Shown: one piece after another, positions 35,984 through 46,629 of the stretch
How positions within the stretch are numbered: position 1 is the stretch's first letter
Layout of the letters: every line of letters starts with the position of its first letter
From: Diplosphaera chodatii
Taxonomy: Eukaryota > Chlorophyta > Trebouxiophyceae > Prasiolales > Stichococcaceae
DNA length: 64,000 bases
NCBI GenBank assembly: GCA_032358165.1
Contig: JAALGY010000053.1
Span: 1,054,001-1,118,000 of the forward strand
Reading direction: 5' to 3'
Notes under the pieces: generated by a model
Told to the model about the DNA's origin: nothing
Database searches by the model: none
What the model saw: only the letters and a program-made list of their open reading frames with translations
Made by a program: the position numbers and the translations under genes

Positions 35984-38543
35984 TCACTTTTCGTGAATCT
36001 GCGGCAAGTTCATGATCTCATAGACCACCTCCTTGGGGCTCAGATTCCCGTCCAGAACCTGAGCCACAGCTGTCAGCACCGGCAGCGCGACGCGGTACTT
36101 CCGCCCCAGCCCCACTACCGCAGCTGCTGTGCTGACACCCTCAGCCACCTGTACAGCATAAATACTGTGCAGTCCTGGGCAAACAGTGGTTCACCACGGC
36201 TTCCTCTGCACAGCAGCCATACGCGTACGTTTCATGATGCGCTTGTGCGCCAGTCAATGCCAACCTGAGAGCTGCTGGCCAGGATGTCGTCGAGCGCCTC
36301 GCCCTGCCCCAGCCGCATGCCGACCGCACGGTTGCGCGACAGCGCGCCATAGCAGGTCAGCATGATGTCGCCCAGCCCCGACAGCCCCGACACCGTCTCC
36401 GGCTTGGCGCCCATCTTGTCTGCCAGCCACCTGATCTCTGCGCACCCCTGCACCACCAGACGCACCGCCCATCAATACCAGGTGCCTACAGGAACGATCC
36501 TTTGGATCCCATGCCTTCGTGTTGAATGAACGCACGTAGGCCAGAAACTTCCAAGGTACAGTCTCATGCACAGCACCTGGCATAGCAGGGCAGCCATGGC
36601 GTTGTTGCCCAGCTCCAAGCCCTGCACGATGCCAGCCGCTATGGCCAGCACATTCTTCAACGCGCCACAGATCTCGACGCCCGTGACATCTGTGGAGGTG
36701 TTGACGCGCATGTAGGGCCCCGCCAGCAGCTGCTGCACCTGCCGCGCCAGCTTGCCGTCCTGCAGCGATGTGCAGGATGTCCTGTTCTGCCACACACTGG
36801 GTTCACAGCTCCACAGCTCCACTGCAGACTTCGTGCAAAGGCAGACTGCAACTGAACCATATCAACAGTGTGCAGTCTGGGAACCTCAGCACAACGTGCG
36901 CAGCCATCCACATGCAGGAGCACCTTGCTCGCGGCGACGACGACGGTGGGGCACAGCTCCATGACCTCGCGTGCAAAGGAGGGGCCTGACAGAAAGACAG
37001 CAGGCTGCTTTCTCTGCAGTGCGCTGGGGATGATCTCCGACATCATCTGCCCTGTGGAAACCTCGAGCCCCTTGCTGACGCTGATGATCGGGAGGTCTGG
37101 TGGCAGCACACCCTGCAGGTTGACAGATATTTGTGCGACCAATGACTTTCAGTGGTACACCACACAATGGCATCGAGGGTCTCAACCCTTGCACAGAGCA
37201 TGTGCATGTACAAGCGATGCCAACCTTGATGCTGTCCAAGAAGCGACGGCTGTGCTGTACTGGCACCGCGTGCACAGCGAACTGGGCATCAGTGAGGGCC
37301 TCCACCACGCTGGTTGTGGCCTTCACATTGCTGGGCAGGGTGAACTCCTGTGTGGAGTTTACGCAGCAGGCTTGTATGCTTTATCTGCATGCACCTAGAG
37401 GGCAGTATTGCGCAAGCAGGCATCCAGTCAAAGCATTTGCAAGCTTGAGAAGAGACGCACATCAAGGTATCGGCGGTTTCGGTGCAGTGTGTTGATGTCC
37501 TGGCACACATACGGGTCCCGCAGCAGCATCGTCACATCCAGGTCCGCCTTCTGACGGGCCAGTGCAGCACCCACAGCCGTGCCAAAGCTGCCCCCGCCGA
37601 AGATGACCACCTTCTGCGTTGCCTCCAGGATGGCAACGTCTTGTCGGTTGCCAACCTGTGTGCCCAAGGGGTCGATCAGTATCTTCACTGTAACACCTCC
37701 CTGCCATTGATCCAGTGTGGTGCGGTTCCCTACTGCAGGAAAGGGCTGCGAAGGTGATGGCCGACCACACCTTGGCTAGCTGCTGCAGCTCACCTTTGAC
37801 CAGCGCATGATTTTGCGCCAGGAATCCCGAATCTGAGACTTCTCATCTGGAAGGAAGAGCGCCTTGGCTTTGGTGCGGCCAGCATGCTCGCTGCTCAGCG
37901 CCGCGTCTGTGGGAATGCTTCGCGAGTTGCAGTGGCCCTGCACATCTGACAGCACTTGCCCGAACTGTGCGTGTGTCAAGATGCCGCTTTCTGGTGGCTG
38001 TTCATGCTGATCCGCTGCCCGCTGGCCATCCTCCCGTTCGCACTGGCCGCTGGTTGAGCGTTCAGCAGCTGCCTCCCCGCTGCACCCTGCCCCGTTGCTG
38101 CTGCGGAGGTCGTCTCCATCTGCAAATGCTGTGTCTGCAGGCTGTGTCGCTGCGGCTGATGCGGATGCCAACCTCACATCCGTGCTGTGCTGCAGGGCTG
38201 ACGGCGGCGCCAGGCGGGCGACGGGCCTGTAAGTGGCTGTGCCGAACATAAGGTTGTCCCACGTGCTGAGAGCGCCGCTGCAGCTTGCCCCTGCAGAAGC
38301 TGCGCATTGCTGCGGGCGCTGCGCCTGGCAAGCCCCACGGGCGTCTGCGCCAAGCCGGCACCCAACTGGCACTGCGGACAAACAGCGTGCCTTGTCGCGG
38401 CAGGCTCTTCTGCCTTCAATACTGCCATCTGCTGTTTGCTCCTTGCACGTGGAGGTTCCACAGCGCCTCGCTGCGCTTGTGCAGTGTGATCGACACTTGA
38501 TGTGCCCTGCTTGCGGGGCGCGCAGGACGCTGCTGAATGTCAT
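35984..38543 (-). CDS. Plastid NAD-dependent glycerol-3-phosphate dehydrogenase (GLY1/SFD1 type)
   Basis: Reduces dihydroxyacetone phosphate to sn-glycerol 3-phosphate, the backbone of plastid glycerolipids. ATG at 38543. Exon 1 (37794-38543) is a 250-codon leader with a transit peptide, low-complexity Ala/Ser/Glu, then IRDSWRKIMRWSK, a stretch also present before the Rossmann fold in plant GLY1. It joins in phase to VKILIDPLGTQVGNRQ and KVVIFGGGSFGTAVGAALAR, the NAD-binding GxGxxG (GGGSFG). Later exons give AVHAVPVQHSRRFL, PIISVSKGLEVSTGQMMSEI, VFLSGPSFAREV, NTSTDVTGVEICGALKNVLA (catalytic Lys in ALKN), GCAEIRWLADKMGAKPETVS, LGDIMLTCYGALSRNRAVG and a last exon ending MNLPQIHEK. The order and spacing are those of GpsA/GLY1. 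The long leader is larger than usual. Confidence 0.92.
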
Positions 38544-39055
38544 ACACGCAACACCTCAACCTGATCGAGGCATCAGGAGACGTGAAATTGACTCGAGTTG
38601 CCTACAAGTGTGGCGAAGTTACGATTTCTTCCAGGCCCAGCAAAGACATGCAGCCCGCTCAAGGCCGCTTTCTGCAGGGAGCGCCTTGGCCCGTGCCCCA
38701 ATATGGAGTGAGTAAACAGCTGAGAGCGAGGAAATCGTGTAGCAACGGAGCGCTTTGCCTTCTAGCCTCGATTCACTGCCAGTCTGCTAAAACCTGGCTT
38801 CAAGTGGCTTGGTCAGCAAACGTGCAGCGAGCCCCTGCTCAGTAACACCACTCATTTCACGGACGTCTCTCGCTGCGTATCGCCATTGTGTCAGCTGTCC
38901 AACGCCCATCAGTTCCCTTGCATGCCCGTACATTGGCAAAGTCACTCTGTCGCCCCTGCGGTTTGCTGTTTGAAGTGCACCAGCATGCTCTGCCTTCCGT
39001 CAGCAAACAACAGAACCCCAGACCTTCAGCATCATCATGCCTACTTTCACCACTG
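38544..39055. other. Intergenic between two minus-strand genes
   Basis: No convincing exon is seen on either strand. It should include the 5' region of the glycerol-3-phosphate dehydrogenase gene and the 3' end of the small membrane-protein gene. Confidence 0.35.
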
Positions 39056-39800
39056 TCACCGCGGGGTGAGCTCCAGCTCGGTCGGTGGCTGCGCTTTGCC
39101 GCTGCTGCGGCGGCGCGGCAGCAGCCCAGCCGGGGGCACAGCTGCAAGCGGGGCTGTACAGCTTGCAGTCTGGGATGAAAGCCCAGCTTCCATGTCATTG
39201 AAAAGCCAGCTGCTGGTGTCGATGCTGGTGTCTGAGGCCGCAGACGCCTCTGGGTTCCGCTTCGTTGTGAACAGGTAAGATGAGGACCCGGCCTCCCGTG
39301 GCAGGATGGCAGCAGCGTCATCTTCGCCGCTGCATTGCGCGAGCTGCATGCGATACAGATACGATGAGTCGGTCGACTTGCAAGGGGGGCTTGCTCAAAG
39401 CAAAAGAGGAGGGCTGTCCAACGAGGACGCCGCCGATATGAAGGTGCCACTTCAGGCCTACAGCACCTGTGCGTTCCTGAGCGCCATCGTCTTGTGGTAC
39501 TGCTTGATACAATGCTGCCTGTAGGCGTACAAGCCAGCAGACCCTGCACAAACGATCGACAGAATGCCATACGCACTGGTCTCATGCAGTCGTGCCACGT
39601 CGGCATCTGATTGACTTGTGCACAGGTGTGGTACATGTTTCATTCAACTCACCTACAATGGCGGTCAGAATCGGAAAGATGATGGCTAGCAAGTAGAAGA
39701 TGTTGAAGCGTTCCTCGGCAAGCAGTGACGCAAGAGTCTTGCTGGGTGCTGGCGGCGGCGGTGGTGGCGATGTGGAACTGAGCACAGGCCCGCTAGTCAT
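39056..39800 (-). CDS. Small membrane protein with two predicted helices, unknown
   Basis: ATG at 39800. Exon 1 encodes MTSGPVLSSTSPPPPPPAPS, then LASLLAEERFNIFYLLAIIF followed by PILTAIV, the first transmembrane helix. It ends before GTGAGTTG near 39656. It joins in phase to DADVARLHETSAYGILSIVC then AGSAGLYAYR, the second helix, with a basic HCIKQYHKTMALRNAQ following. A downstream segment (39056-39340) encodes LAQCSGEDDAAAILPREAGS and a Ser/Ala-rich acidic tail (WLFNDMEAGLSSQTAS) ending ELELTPR. The exon connection between helix 2 and this tail is not certain. No family is recognised. A proline run precedes helix 1. Confidence 0.45.
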
Positions 39801-42316
39801 GCCACAACATGCCGTTTGCAGCACGCAGGCGCCAAATGAGCAGCGCTGCACGCGTCGACAGTCACTGGTGAGGGAAAGGTTGTGATTACAAGGAGCATGC
39901 TTCCTAGCCTGCGCAACTGTGCCGCAGATAAGAGCAGGAAACACCTTGGACAAATGCACTCCGTTTATGTCAAGGATGACTGAGTATGAGACCCTCGAGT
40001 ACCTCTCTGGCAGTGCCTGCTGTGCTTCCTGCGCTTGGCTTGTCACAAAGTGTGCGTGTCACAACAGACTGCCAGGTCCAGCTCTGCGGCTTTGGCTCTG
40101 CCGCAAGGTCGCCGGACTGTTGCGACTGTAGCTGAGCAATCAGCAATAATAGCCTGCAGAACGCTCTGCGAATGCAAGCAGTGGGCACCCGCTTCGAGCA
40201 GCCAAGCTCGGCTGTATGTAGCGATCTGGTGGCTTTTTTGAGTGGGATTTTCCACTTGCAACCAAGGAGGAGCGCTCAAGCGCACCCGAGTCTTGTTCGA
40301 CAGCGTATTGCGCTTGCTACATGCGAGCGGGTTGCAGCAAGCTCCATTTGGAACTGGGTCCGCCTTTCTTGGACCACCCCCTGCCAAACCCTGCTGCGCG
40401 AACCGCTCCTCACGAGCGTTGCAAGCTGCGCGGGGTCGCTTGAACCCGCGTTCGGTTCTCAAGTGCTGCTGTAACGCGTTGCTGGCCACGAGCGGTGGCG
40501 ATATGTCTCCGAGCCGACGGACAGCGAGGCAGGCAGGGCGAGCGCCCGCACCTTGCGTGGGCAACGTGCAATGGGGGCGCGGTTCGGGGTCCGGCTTCAT
40601 GCAACAGGTTGAGGGTGATTACGAATGTTTGACAGTCAATCTGCAGTAACGTTTGCAAGATGGTCCGGTCATGCGACTGGCATCCGGTGTGCGTGGTTGT
40701 GCTTGCTTGCAATGCGCGTGCAAGCGTGCGCATGTCGTGTGATATGCGTGCTTCATTGGCATATTATTCTGCATTATGTTACGCTCACTCCTTCATAGCT
40801 GCAGCTCTGTGACATGTGCTCGCTTATACATGCGCCAGTGCCCGTGCCTCATGCATGCAAAAGCATGCAACTACTACCACTACACATGCCCCATGCTGCA
40901 CTTGCTGGATGCACCCCAGCTGACATTTGCTACGACAACAATATCGGTACGAAATCACAGTCTGATCAGCATTGAAACACCAACATGGAAGCTGTACCCT
41001 ATCATGCACACCAGCGGCACCAGCAGCACACTGCGCACATTGATGCGCTTCGGCACACAATACATCATCAAAATGATTTGGCGATGCATGCCTCACCGCC
41101 AAGTAAGAAGGTGTGATGTTTGGACATGTTTGGAATGTCCAAATGTTTCATGATTGGAACGTTTCATGACTCATCAACCACAGCAGCACAAAAGTTTCCG
41201 TGACTGGTCTGTATCTTAGCTGAACTTCATATTGACTGCATTCACCAACCCAGTTCGTTCGTGCATGCATAATGCCGTCATGTGTAGTGAAAGACATGTG
41301 TTCTCGTGGTCGCGACACTACGGTCGGTATGACGACATTCCAATCATTGTCAGCAGTAGAAATCCTCAAGCAATGTACATCTTCGTTGTGTCGGGCTACC
41401 TGTCTTAATTAGTGATTGCACACGCACCCTTCTCTCTGATACTCATCAAATTAGTTTAGCCAAAATGAGGTTGGCGCGGAAATCCTTCTGAGCAATGCAC
41501 ACAGCCGGGTGTTAGCGTACATATATGGAAGCTACAGCATGTGCTCAGCTGTAAGCTAAGATTATACATGTGGAGGCGATAACAGCCGGGAAGGGCAAGT
41601 AATCCGCCGCTGAGCTATCCAATTGGCAATATCTCAGCGCTAGCCAATGCCCTTATCATGCCCTGAACAGATGCAAGAATGAAGGAGAGGGGTGGAGCGA
41701 GCTCGCTGCAATGGGCTCGAAATGGAAATGCAGAGGACAATGCCAACATTCAGATGGTCGCAGGTGGTGAGGATGGAAGGCAAACCGCATGGTTTTGTGA
41801 CCGAGCCCATGCATGGCCAGCACGCACAGGATAGTCCGCGCGGACGGCACATCCACACATACATGGACAAGCAAAAATACTCATGATGTAAGATGAATAG
41901 TCGATACATGTGCAGTATCTGGAATTGTTTGCGGGCAGAAAACAGACTCTATCTATCGGATATGGGGGAGCAAGCGGCAAGCAAGAGAAGCACCGGATGT
42001 AAGGGTTCCACACTGTCGGCGTGTCAGGTGCCATGTCGTCTGCTGGAATACTATGTCTTGCACGGCAAGGACACGTTGTACATTGGTCACGCACGTACTG
42101 CATGTGAATGATGTATGTGCAGCATATTGCCTTGCCACCTGGGCCAGCTAGCCACTTCACAGACATTTCGGTTGGCGGACAACGGGCAGCTCATTCGCGA
42201 GTGTATTATGATACACACATAGGGGTAGTTGTCCTCTCAAATAAATCACCAAACGAATGAACGGGCGGGCACCGACGACGTCTGTAAAAGCTTGTGTTCC
42301 ATTTCTCCCAAAACTT
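39801..42316. other. Gene-poor region, increasingly AT-rich
   Basis: No multi-exon gene can be supported. A 135-codon plus-strand frame at 40242-40649 is open on the opposite strand too and is not called. From about 40640 the DNA loses the GC-rich codon signature of the left part and contains many CATG-rich words such as GCATGC and TGCATG. This stretch separates host genes from the retrotransposon nest. Confidence 0.45.
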
Positions 42317-42321
42317 TCAAT

Positions 42322-42403
42322 CATTGACATTGACATTGATTACATACTGGTGGTGGGCCATTTTTTGGCCTAGCCACAGGCTCTGGCGGAAAAACCCAGA
42401 GCA
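42322..42403 (-). mobile_element. LINE 3'-end fragment, severely 5'-truncated
   Basis: About 80 bp identical in kind to the 3' end of the LINE family described below (tail CATTGACATTGACATTG on the plus strand, then the conserved TACATACTGGTGGTGGGCCA block). It is flanked by TCAATCA at 42317-42323 and 42404-42410, a likely 7-bp target-site duplication, though the left copy overlaps the tail by two bases. Confidence 0.7.
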
Positions 42404-42486
42404 TCAATCATCCACTATCTCTGGAATGTAAACAATGTGTGAAAATATATATGAAAGATTATATATCATCTGATTCATAAGGATGT

Positions 42487-42538
42487 AATACATAAGGATA
42501 ACATATGTGATATATAACATATGTTATCCTTATGTATT
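42487..42538. repeat. Perfect hairpin, 22-bp arms and 8-nt loop
   Basis: Left arm 42487-42508 and right arm 42517-42538 are exact reverse complements; the loop at 42509-42516 is GATATATA. The arms contain ATAAGGATAACATATG. The surrounding 42440-42560 is very AT-rich for this genome. Confidence 0.85.
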
Positions 42539-42736
42539 GTATATCATCTGTTTGTATACATGTATATACCACATATCAAATGCAACTGCAGTCAGTTTTT
42601 ACAAAACCTTGACCAAATGAAATCATCCTGACCCACAAGCCGTCTTGTGAAATTAGCACTGCGGTCGTTTGTCAGAGCAATTTACACGAGTAGGTTTTTG
42701 CTAGGTTACAAGAGAGCAGGCTGCTGCATGTTTACC

Positions 42737-42970
42737 GGAATGGAATGGAAAGCGGTAAGGGAAGTTGCAAATAGCGATGGAAAAGAGAACCTTTGACCGG
42801 AAGGCTGTTTGTGTATTGCGTTTTTCAACGACTTATATACACAAACAATGGAGGGCAGATTGCCGAGGCAACCACTTGCATAGGGTGGGGTGGGTTGGTC
42901 CCGCACGGAACTAGACCCGAAACTTCCGCCACCGTCAGGGATCGAACCGAGTCCCTCACGATGTCCAATG
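42737..42970 (-). mobile_element. SINE-like element, about 230 bp, minus orientation
   Basis: Full-length copy of a short repeat that recurs at 46397, 53587 and 55838. Read on minus it starts near ATTGGACATCG, has a tRNA-like B box (GGTTCGATCCC) about 30 bp in, a conserved body with ATAAGTCGTTGAAAAACGCA, and ends in an ATTCC repeat. It has no coding capacity. The B box suggests RNA polymerase III transcription; a matching A box at the usual spacing is not obvious. Confidence 0.7.
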
Positions 42971-43073
42971 GAGTATTTATTGCGAACCGGAGTATTTATT
43001 GCGTGTTATTCGATTGGCCGCTGTTGCTACAAAGTAGTACGCCGCTTGTTGCAAGGAAGGAAGGCAGCTTACA

Positions 43074-43100
43074 TGTTTGTTTGTTTGTTTGTTTGTTTTT
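43074..43100. repeat. TTTG microsatellite
   Basis: Six TTTG-type repeats ending in a T run. They lie between the SINE copy and the left arm of the 247-bp inverted repeat. Confidence 0.8.
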
Positions 43101-43219
43101 TACAAAGGGCGTCCAGACCAGAACCAAGCTCAATGAACAAGGCTCTGCGGCACAATGCGGCGTCTCACGTGGGAACGTGAGGGCGGCTGGGTAGGTCATC
43201 AAAACGCTCTGTTCGAAAT

Positions 43220-43466
43220 ATGTCAATGGAGGACACTGAAACCGCAAGGGAATGCAGGGCCCATGAGACCAGCGAAAGGCAATAGTCCCGATGAGGAAGG
43301 CTACCTAATGGTCGTACAAGTGCGGGGACCTGGCGGCGGCGGCAGCAAGGCCACGCACACGCGGCTAGGTCGCACCGCTGCGAGTGTCTAATCCTGAAGA
43401 GTCGTAACGTGTGTCTGTCCACGTGCCACAGCACCCGCGGGTAAACCCAGAAAACCCCGCGCAGAC
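43220..43466 (-). repeat. 247-bp repeat, left copy (inverted relative to 60344-60590)
   Basis: The reverse complement of this segment matches 60344-60590 almost base for base (for example GCGCGGGGTTTTCTGGGTTT at one end and TGTCAATGGAGGACACTGAA at the other). It ends in ATGTCAATG, the same hexamer motif found at LINE tails. The family is unknown; it may be the 3' end of another non-LTR element. Confidence 0.75.
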
Positions 43467-43540
43467 ATGCAGGGACCGGTTGCGTACAAGTACGCCGAGC
43501 TCTGGGCCCGCTGGGGCAGCTTACATGTATGCCTTGACAA

Positions 43541-43705
43541 CATTGACATTGATTACATACTGGTGGTGGGCCATTTTGGCCTAGCCACAGGCTCTGGCGG
43601 GAAAAACCCAGAGCAACATGCACAACGAGTCGTGTACGAAACCGTGCACTCCCCGCTGACAGAATGGTTCCACTCAATCCCGGTTGGATGCACACCCCTC
43701 CAACT
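43541..43705 (-). mobile_element. LINE 3'-UTR fragment, 5'-truncated
   Basis: 165 bp covering the 3' UTR of the LINE family from the tail (CATTGACATTG on plus) to the block just before the stop codon. It abuts another copy of the same end that begins at about 43706. It has no coding sequence. Confidence 0.8.
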
Positions 43706-44666
43706 TTGACATTTGACATTGATTACATACTGGTGGTGGGCCATTTTGGCCTAGCCACAGGCTCTGGCGGAAAAACCCAGAGCAACATGCACAACGAGTC
43801 GTGTACGAAACCGTTCACTCCCCGCTGACAGAATGGTTCCACTCAATCCCGGTTGGATGCACACCCCTCCAACTCTGCACATTGATCATGACAACCCCGC
43901 AAAAAGGCTGCCAGTTGCCCGGCATCCTGCTGCATAAAGTCCGCCACTGATGTGATGTTGCTGTCCTCAAACAGCTCCGAATGCTGCACCCTCTGATCTA
44001 CTAGGGCTGGACACCCCCAGACCATATGCGCCTCATCATCCACCACGCCGCAGTTACACCGCTGACACAGCCGCTCTGCCCGCGGCAGCCGCTGCCACCT
44101 CCCTGTTTCCACCCCCAGCATGTGACTGCCCATGCGAAACTGTGCTAACCGCCGACGACCGGTCTTGGAGGCGACTGCCTGCAAGTAGCCGGCCATCTGG
44201 TAGTTGTCACTGTTCACAGGGCCCCTGACTCCCAGCCACTCACGCACTTTGCGCAAGTCGCTGCCATTCACAGCATCGAAGGTGCGGCGCTGCAGGTGTG
44301 CAGTGACAACAGATGTGTCAATGCGCTGCGGCACGCCGTCAACGATGGGTGACATGAAGTGCAGGAACGAACACACCTGGGCAGCCCAGCATGCTGAGCT
44401 GCTGGTGCTGCGCCCCGGCCGTGTGGCCAGAGCACAGTTCTCCAGGAATGCCTGCTTGGTGAGGCGGGTGTCCGGGATTGCGACCAGCCGGTTCCAGAAC
44501 CGGCAGATGGCCAGCGTTGCCGTGTGCGCCACTGGGAACCGCCCAAGCTCCCCCAACACCGCCACGTTGGGAGTGCCTGTGCGCACGCCAAGAACAGACC
44601 GAAGGAACTTCCGATGGACAAGCTCACAAGTATCCATGCCAGTACCACATAACGCCCCAGGTCCCC
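43706..44666 (-). mobile_element. LINE copy L3: 3' portion, a partial tandem duplication
   Basis: It contains the last 270 or so codons of the LINE ORF (from GPGALCGTGMDTCELVHRKF, 44640 region) to the stop at 43843, then the 3' UTR and tail. Its Cys motif reads CQRCNCGVVDDEAH rather than CSCG, and it carries other substitutions, so it is more diverged than the array units. Its 5' edge is fused to the 3' coding end of unit L2 at about 44666 with a TGG microhomology. Confidence 0.75.
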
Positions 44667-46396
44667 AACTCTGCACATTGATCATGACAACCCCGCAAAA
44701 AGGCTGCCAGTTGCCCGGCATCCTGCTGCATGAAGTCCGCCACTGATGTGATGTTGCTGTCCTCAAACAGCTCCGAATGCTGCACCCTCTGATCTACTAG
44801 GGCTGGACACCCCCAGACCATATGCGCCTCATCATCCACCACGCCGCAGCTACACCGCTGACACAGCCGCTCTGCCCGCGGCAGCCGCTGCCACCTCCCT
44901 GTCTCCACCCCCAGCATGTGACTGCCCATGCGAAACTGTGCTAACCGCCGACGACCGGTCTTGGAGGCGACTGCCTGCAAGTAGCCGGCCAACTGGTAGT
45001 TGTCACTGTTCACAGGGCCCCTGACTCCCAGCCACTCATGCACTTTGCGCAAGTCGCTGCCATTCACAGCATCGAAGGTGCGGCGCTGCAGGTGAGCAGT
45101 GACAACAGATGTGTCAATGCGCTGCGGCACGCCGTCAACGATGGGTGACATGAAGTGCAGGAACGAACACACCTGGGCAGCCCAGCATGCTGAGCTGCTG
45201 GTGCTGCGCCCCGGCCGTGTGGCCAGAGCACAGTTCTCCAGGAATGCCTGCTTGGTGAGGCGGGTGTCCGGCATTGCGACCAGCCGGTTCCAGAACCGGC
45301 AGATGGCCAGCGTTGCCGTGTGCGCCACTGGGAACCGCCCAAGCTCCCCCAACACCGCCACGTTGGGAGTGCCTGTGCGCACGCCAAGAACAGACCGAAG
45401 GAACTTCCGATGAACAAGCTCACAAGTATCCATGCCAGTACCACATAACGCCCCAGGTCCCCATGTTTCAACACCGTATAGCATAACAGGACGCACTAGT
45501 GCATCAAACAAATGCAGCTGCAGTGCTGGGTCATGCAGGCTCAGGTCATGGCAACGATGCTGCAATGCAAGTGCGGCGCGCTGGGCGGAGGCCGCTCTGC
45601 CGATGCTAGCGGCAGCAAAAGAACTACGAGTAGAGACATCAACCCCCAGATAGGTAAACGAGTCCAGCACTTCGATGGGAGCATGCATGTAGGTGAGAAC
45701 CGGTGGTGCAGCAGCCTGGGCTGCATACACCACGACCTTTGTCTTCTTCACGTTGACGGTGAGGCGCCAGCGCTTGCAGTACGACTCCAGCAGGTCGAGC
45801 TGCGCCTGCAGGCCGCGTACGGACGTGGACACCAGGTCCAGGTCATCTGCATAGAAGAGGGCAGGTGCCTGCACACCACACAGGGTGGGCAGGTCCAGGT
45901 CCCCGCCGGCGGCCTCCAGCTCCGCTTGGAAATCGTCAATGTAGATCCCGAAAAGGGTTGGAGATAGTGGACACCCCTGCTTAACACCCAAAGTGCTCTG
46001 GAATGTATCGGACATTCCCCCCTCAAACTGCAATGCCATTGGCACATCCGCATACAGTGCCTGGACCCCCCTCAGAAACTCCCCATGCACCCCAATCCGC
46101 TGCAGCTTCTCCCAAAGCAAATCACGAGGTACAGTATCGTATGCCTTCTTGAAATCGACAAAGCAAGAGTACAGAGGCTGCTTATCTGCCTTGGCCTTCT
46201 CGATGAGGGTGCGAACGACGAAGGTTTGATCGGTGGTGCGGTGGTCCTTGCGGAAGCCCGCCTGTCCGCGTGCGCGCAGCTGGTGCTGCTCGGTCCACCT
46301 CATAAGCTTTTCGTTAAGCATGCAAGCATATAGTTTTGCCAACAGAGACCCAACAGCAATGCCACGGTAATTACCCGGATCAGATGTGTCGCCCCC

Positions 46397-46629
46397 ATTG
46401 GACATCGTGAGGGACTCGGTTCGATCCCTGACGGTGGCGGAAGTTTCGGGTCTAGTTCCGTGCGGGACCAACCCACCCCACCCTATGCAAGTGGTTGCCT
46501 CGGCAATCTGCCCTCCATTGTTTGTGTATATAAGTCGTTGAAAAAACGCAATACACAAACATCCTTCCGGTCAAAGGTTCTCTTTTCCATCGCTATTTGC
46601 AACTTCCCTTACCGCTTTCCATTCCATTC
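46397..46629 (+). mobile_element. SINE-like element inside LINE unit L2
   Basis: The insertion splits the LINE sequence between GTCGCCCCC and CTTATGAATTGG, which are contiguous in units L4 and L1. It is full length: B box GGTTCGATCCC near 46420, body, and CCATTCCATTCC tail. The target-site duplication is at most one or two bases of C. Plus orientation, so antisense to the LINE. Confidence 0.8.

Noticed and set aside
40242..40649. 135-codon plus-strand ORF
   Set aside because: The opposite strand is equally open, there is no family resemblance, and no splice or polyadenylation context supports it.
44624..46558. 644-codon ORF starting in MCIAFFQRLIYTN
   Set aside because: Its first 60 or so codons are SINE sequence and its last 13 come from the L3 junction. 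Only the middle is LINE RT.
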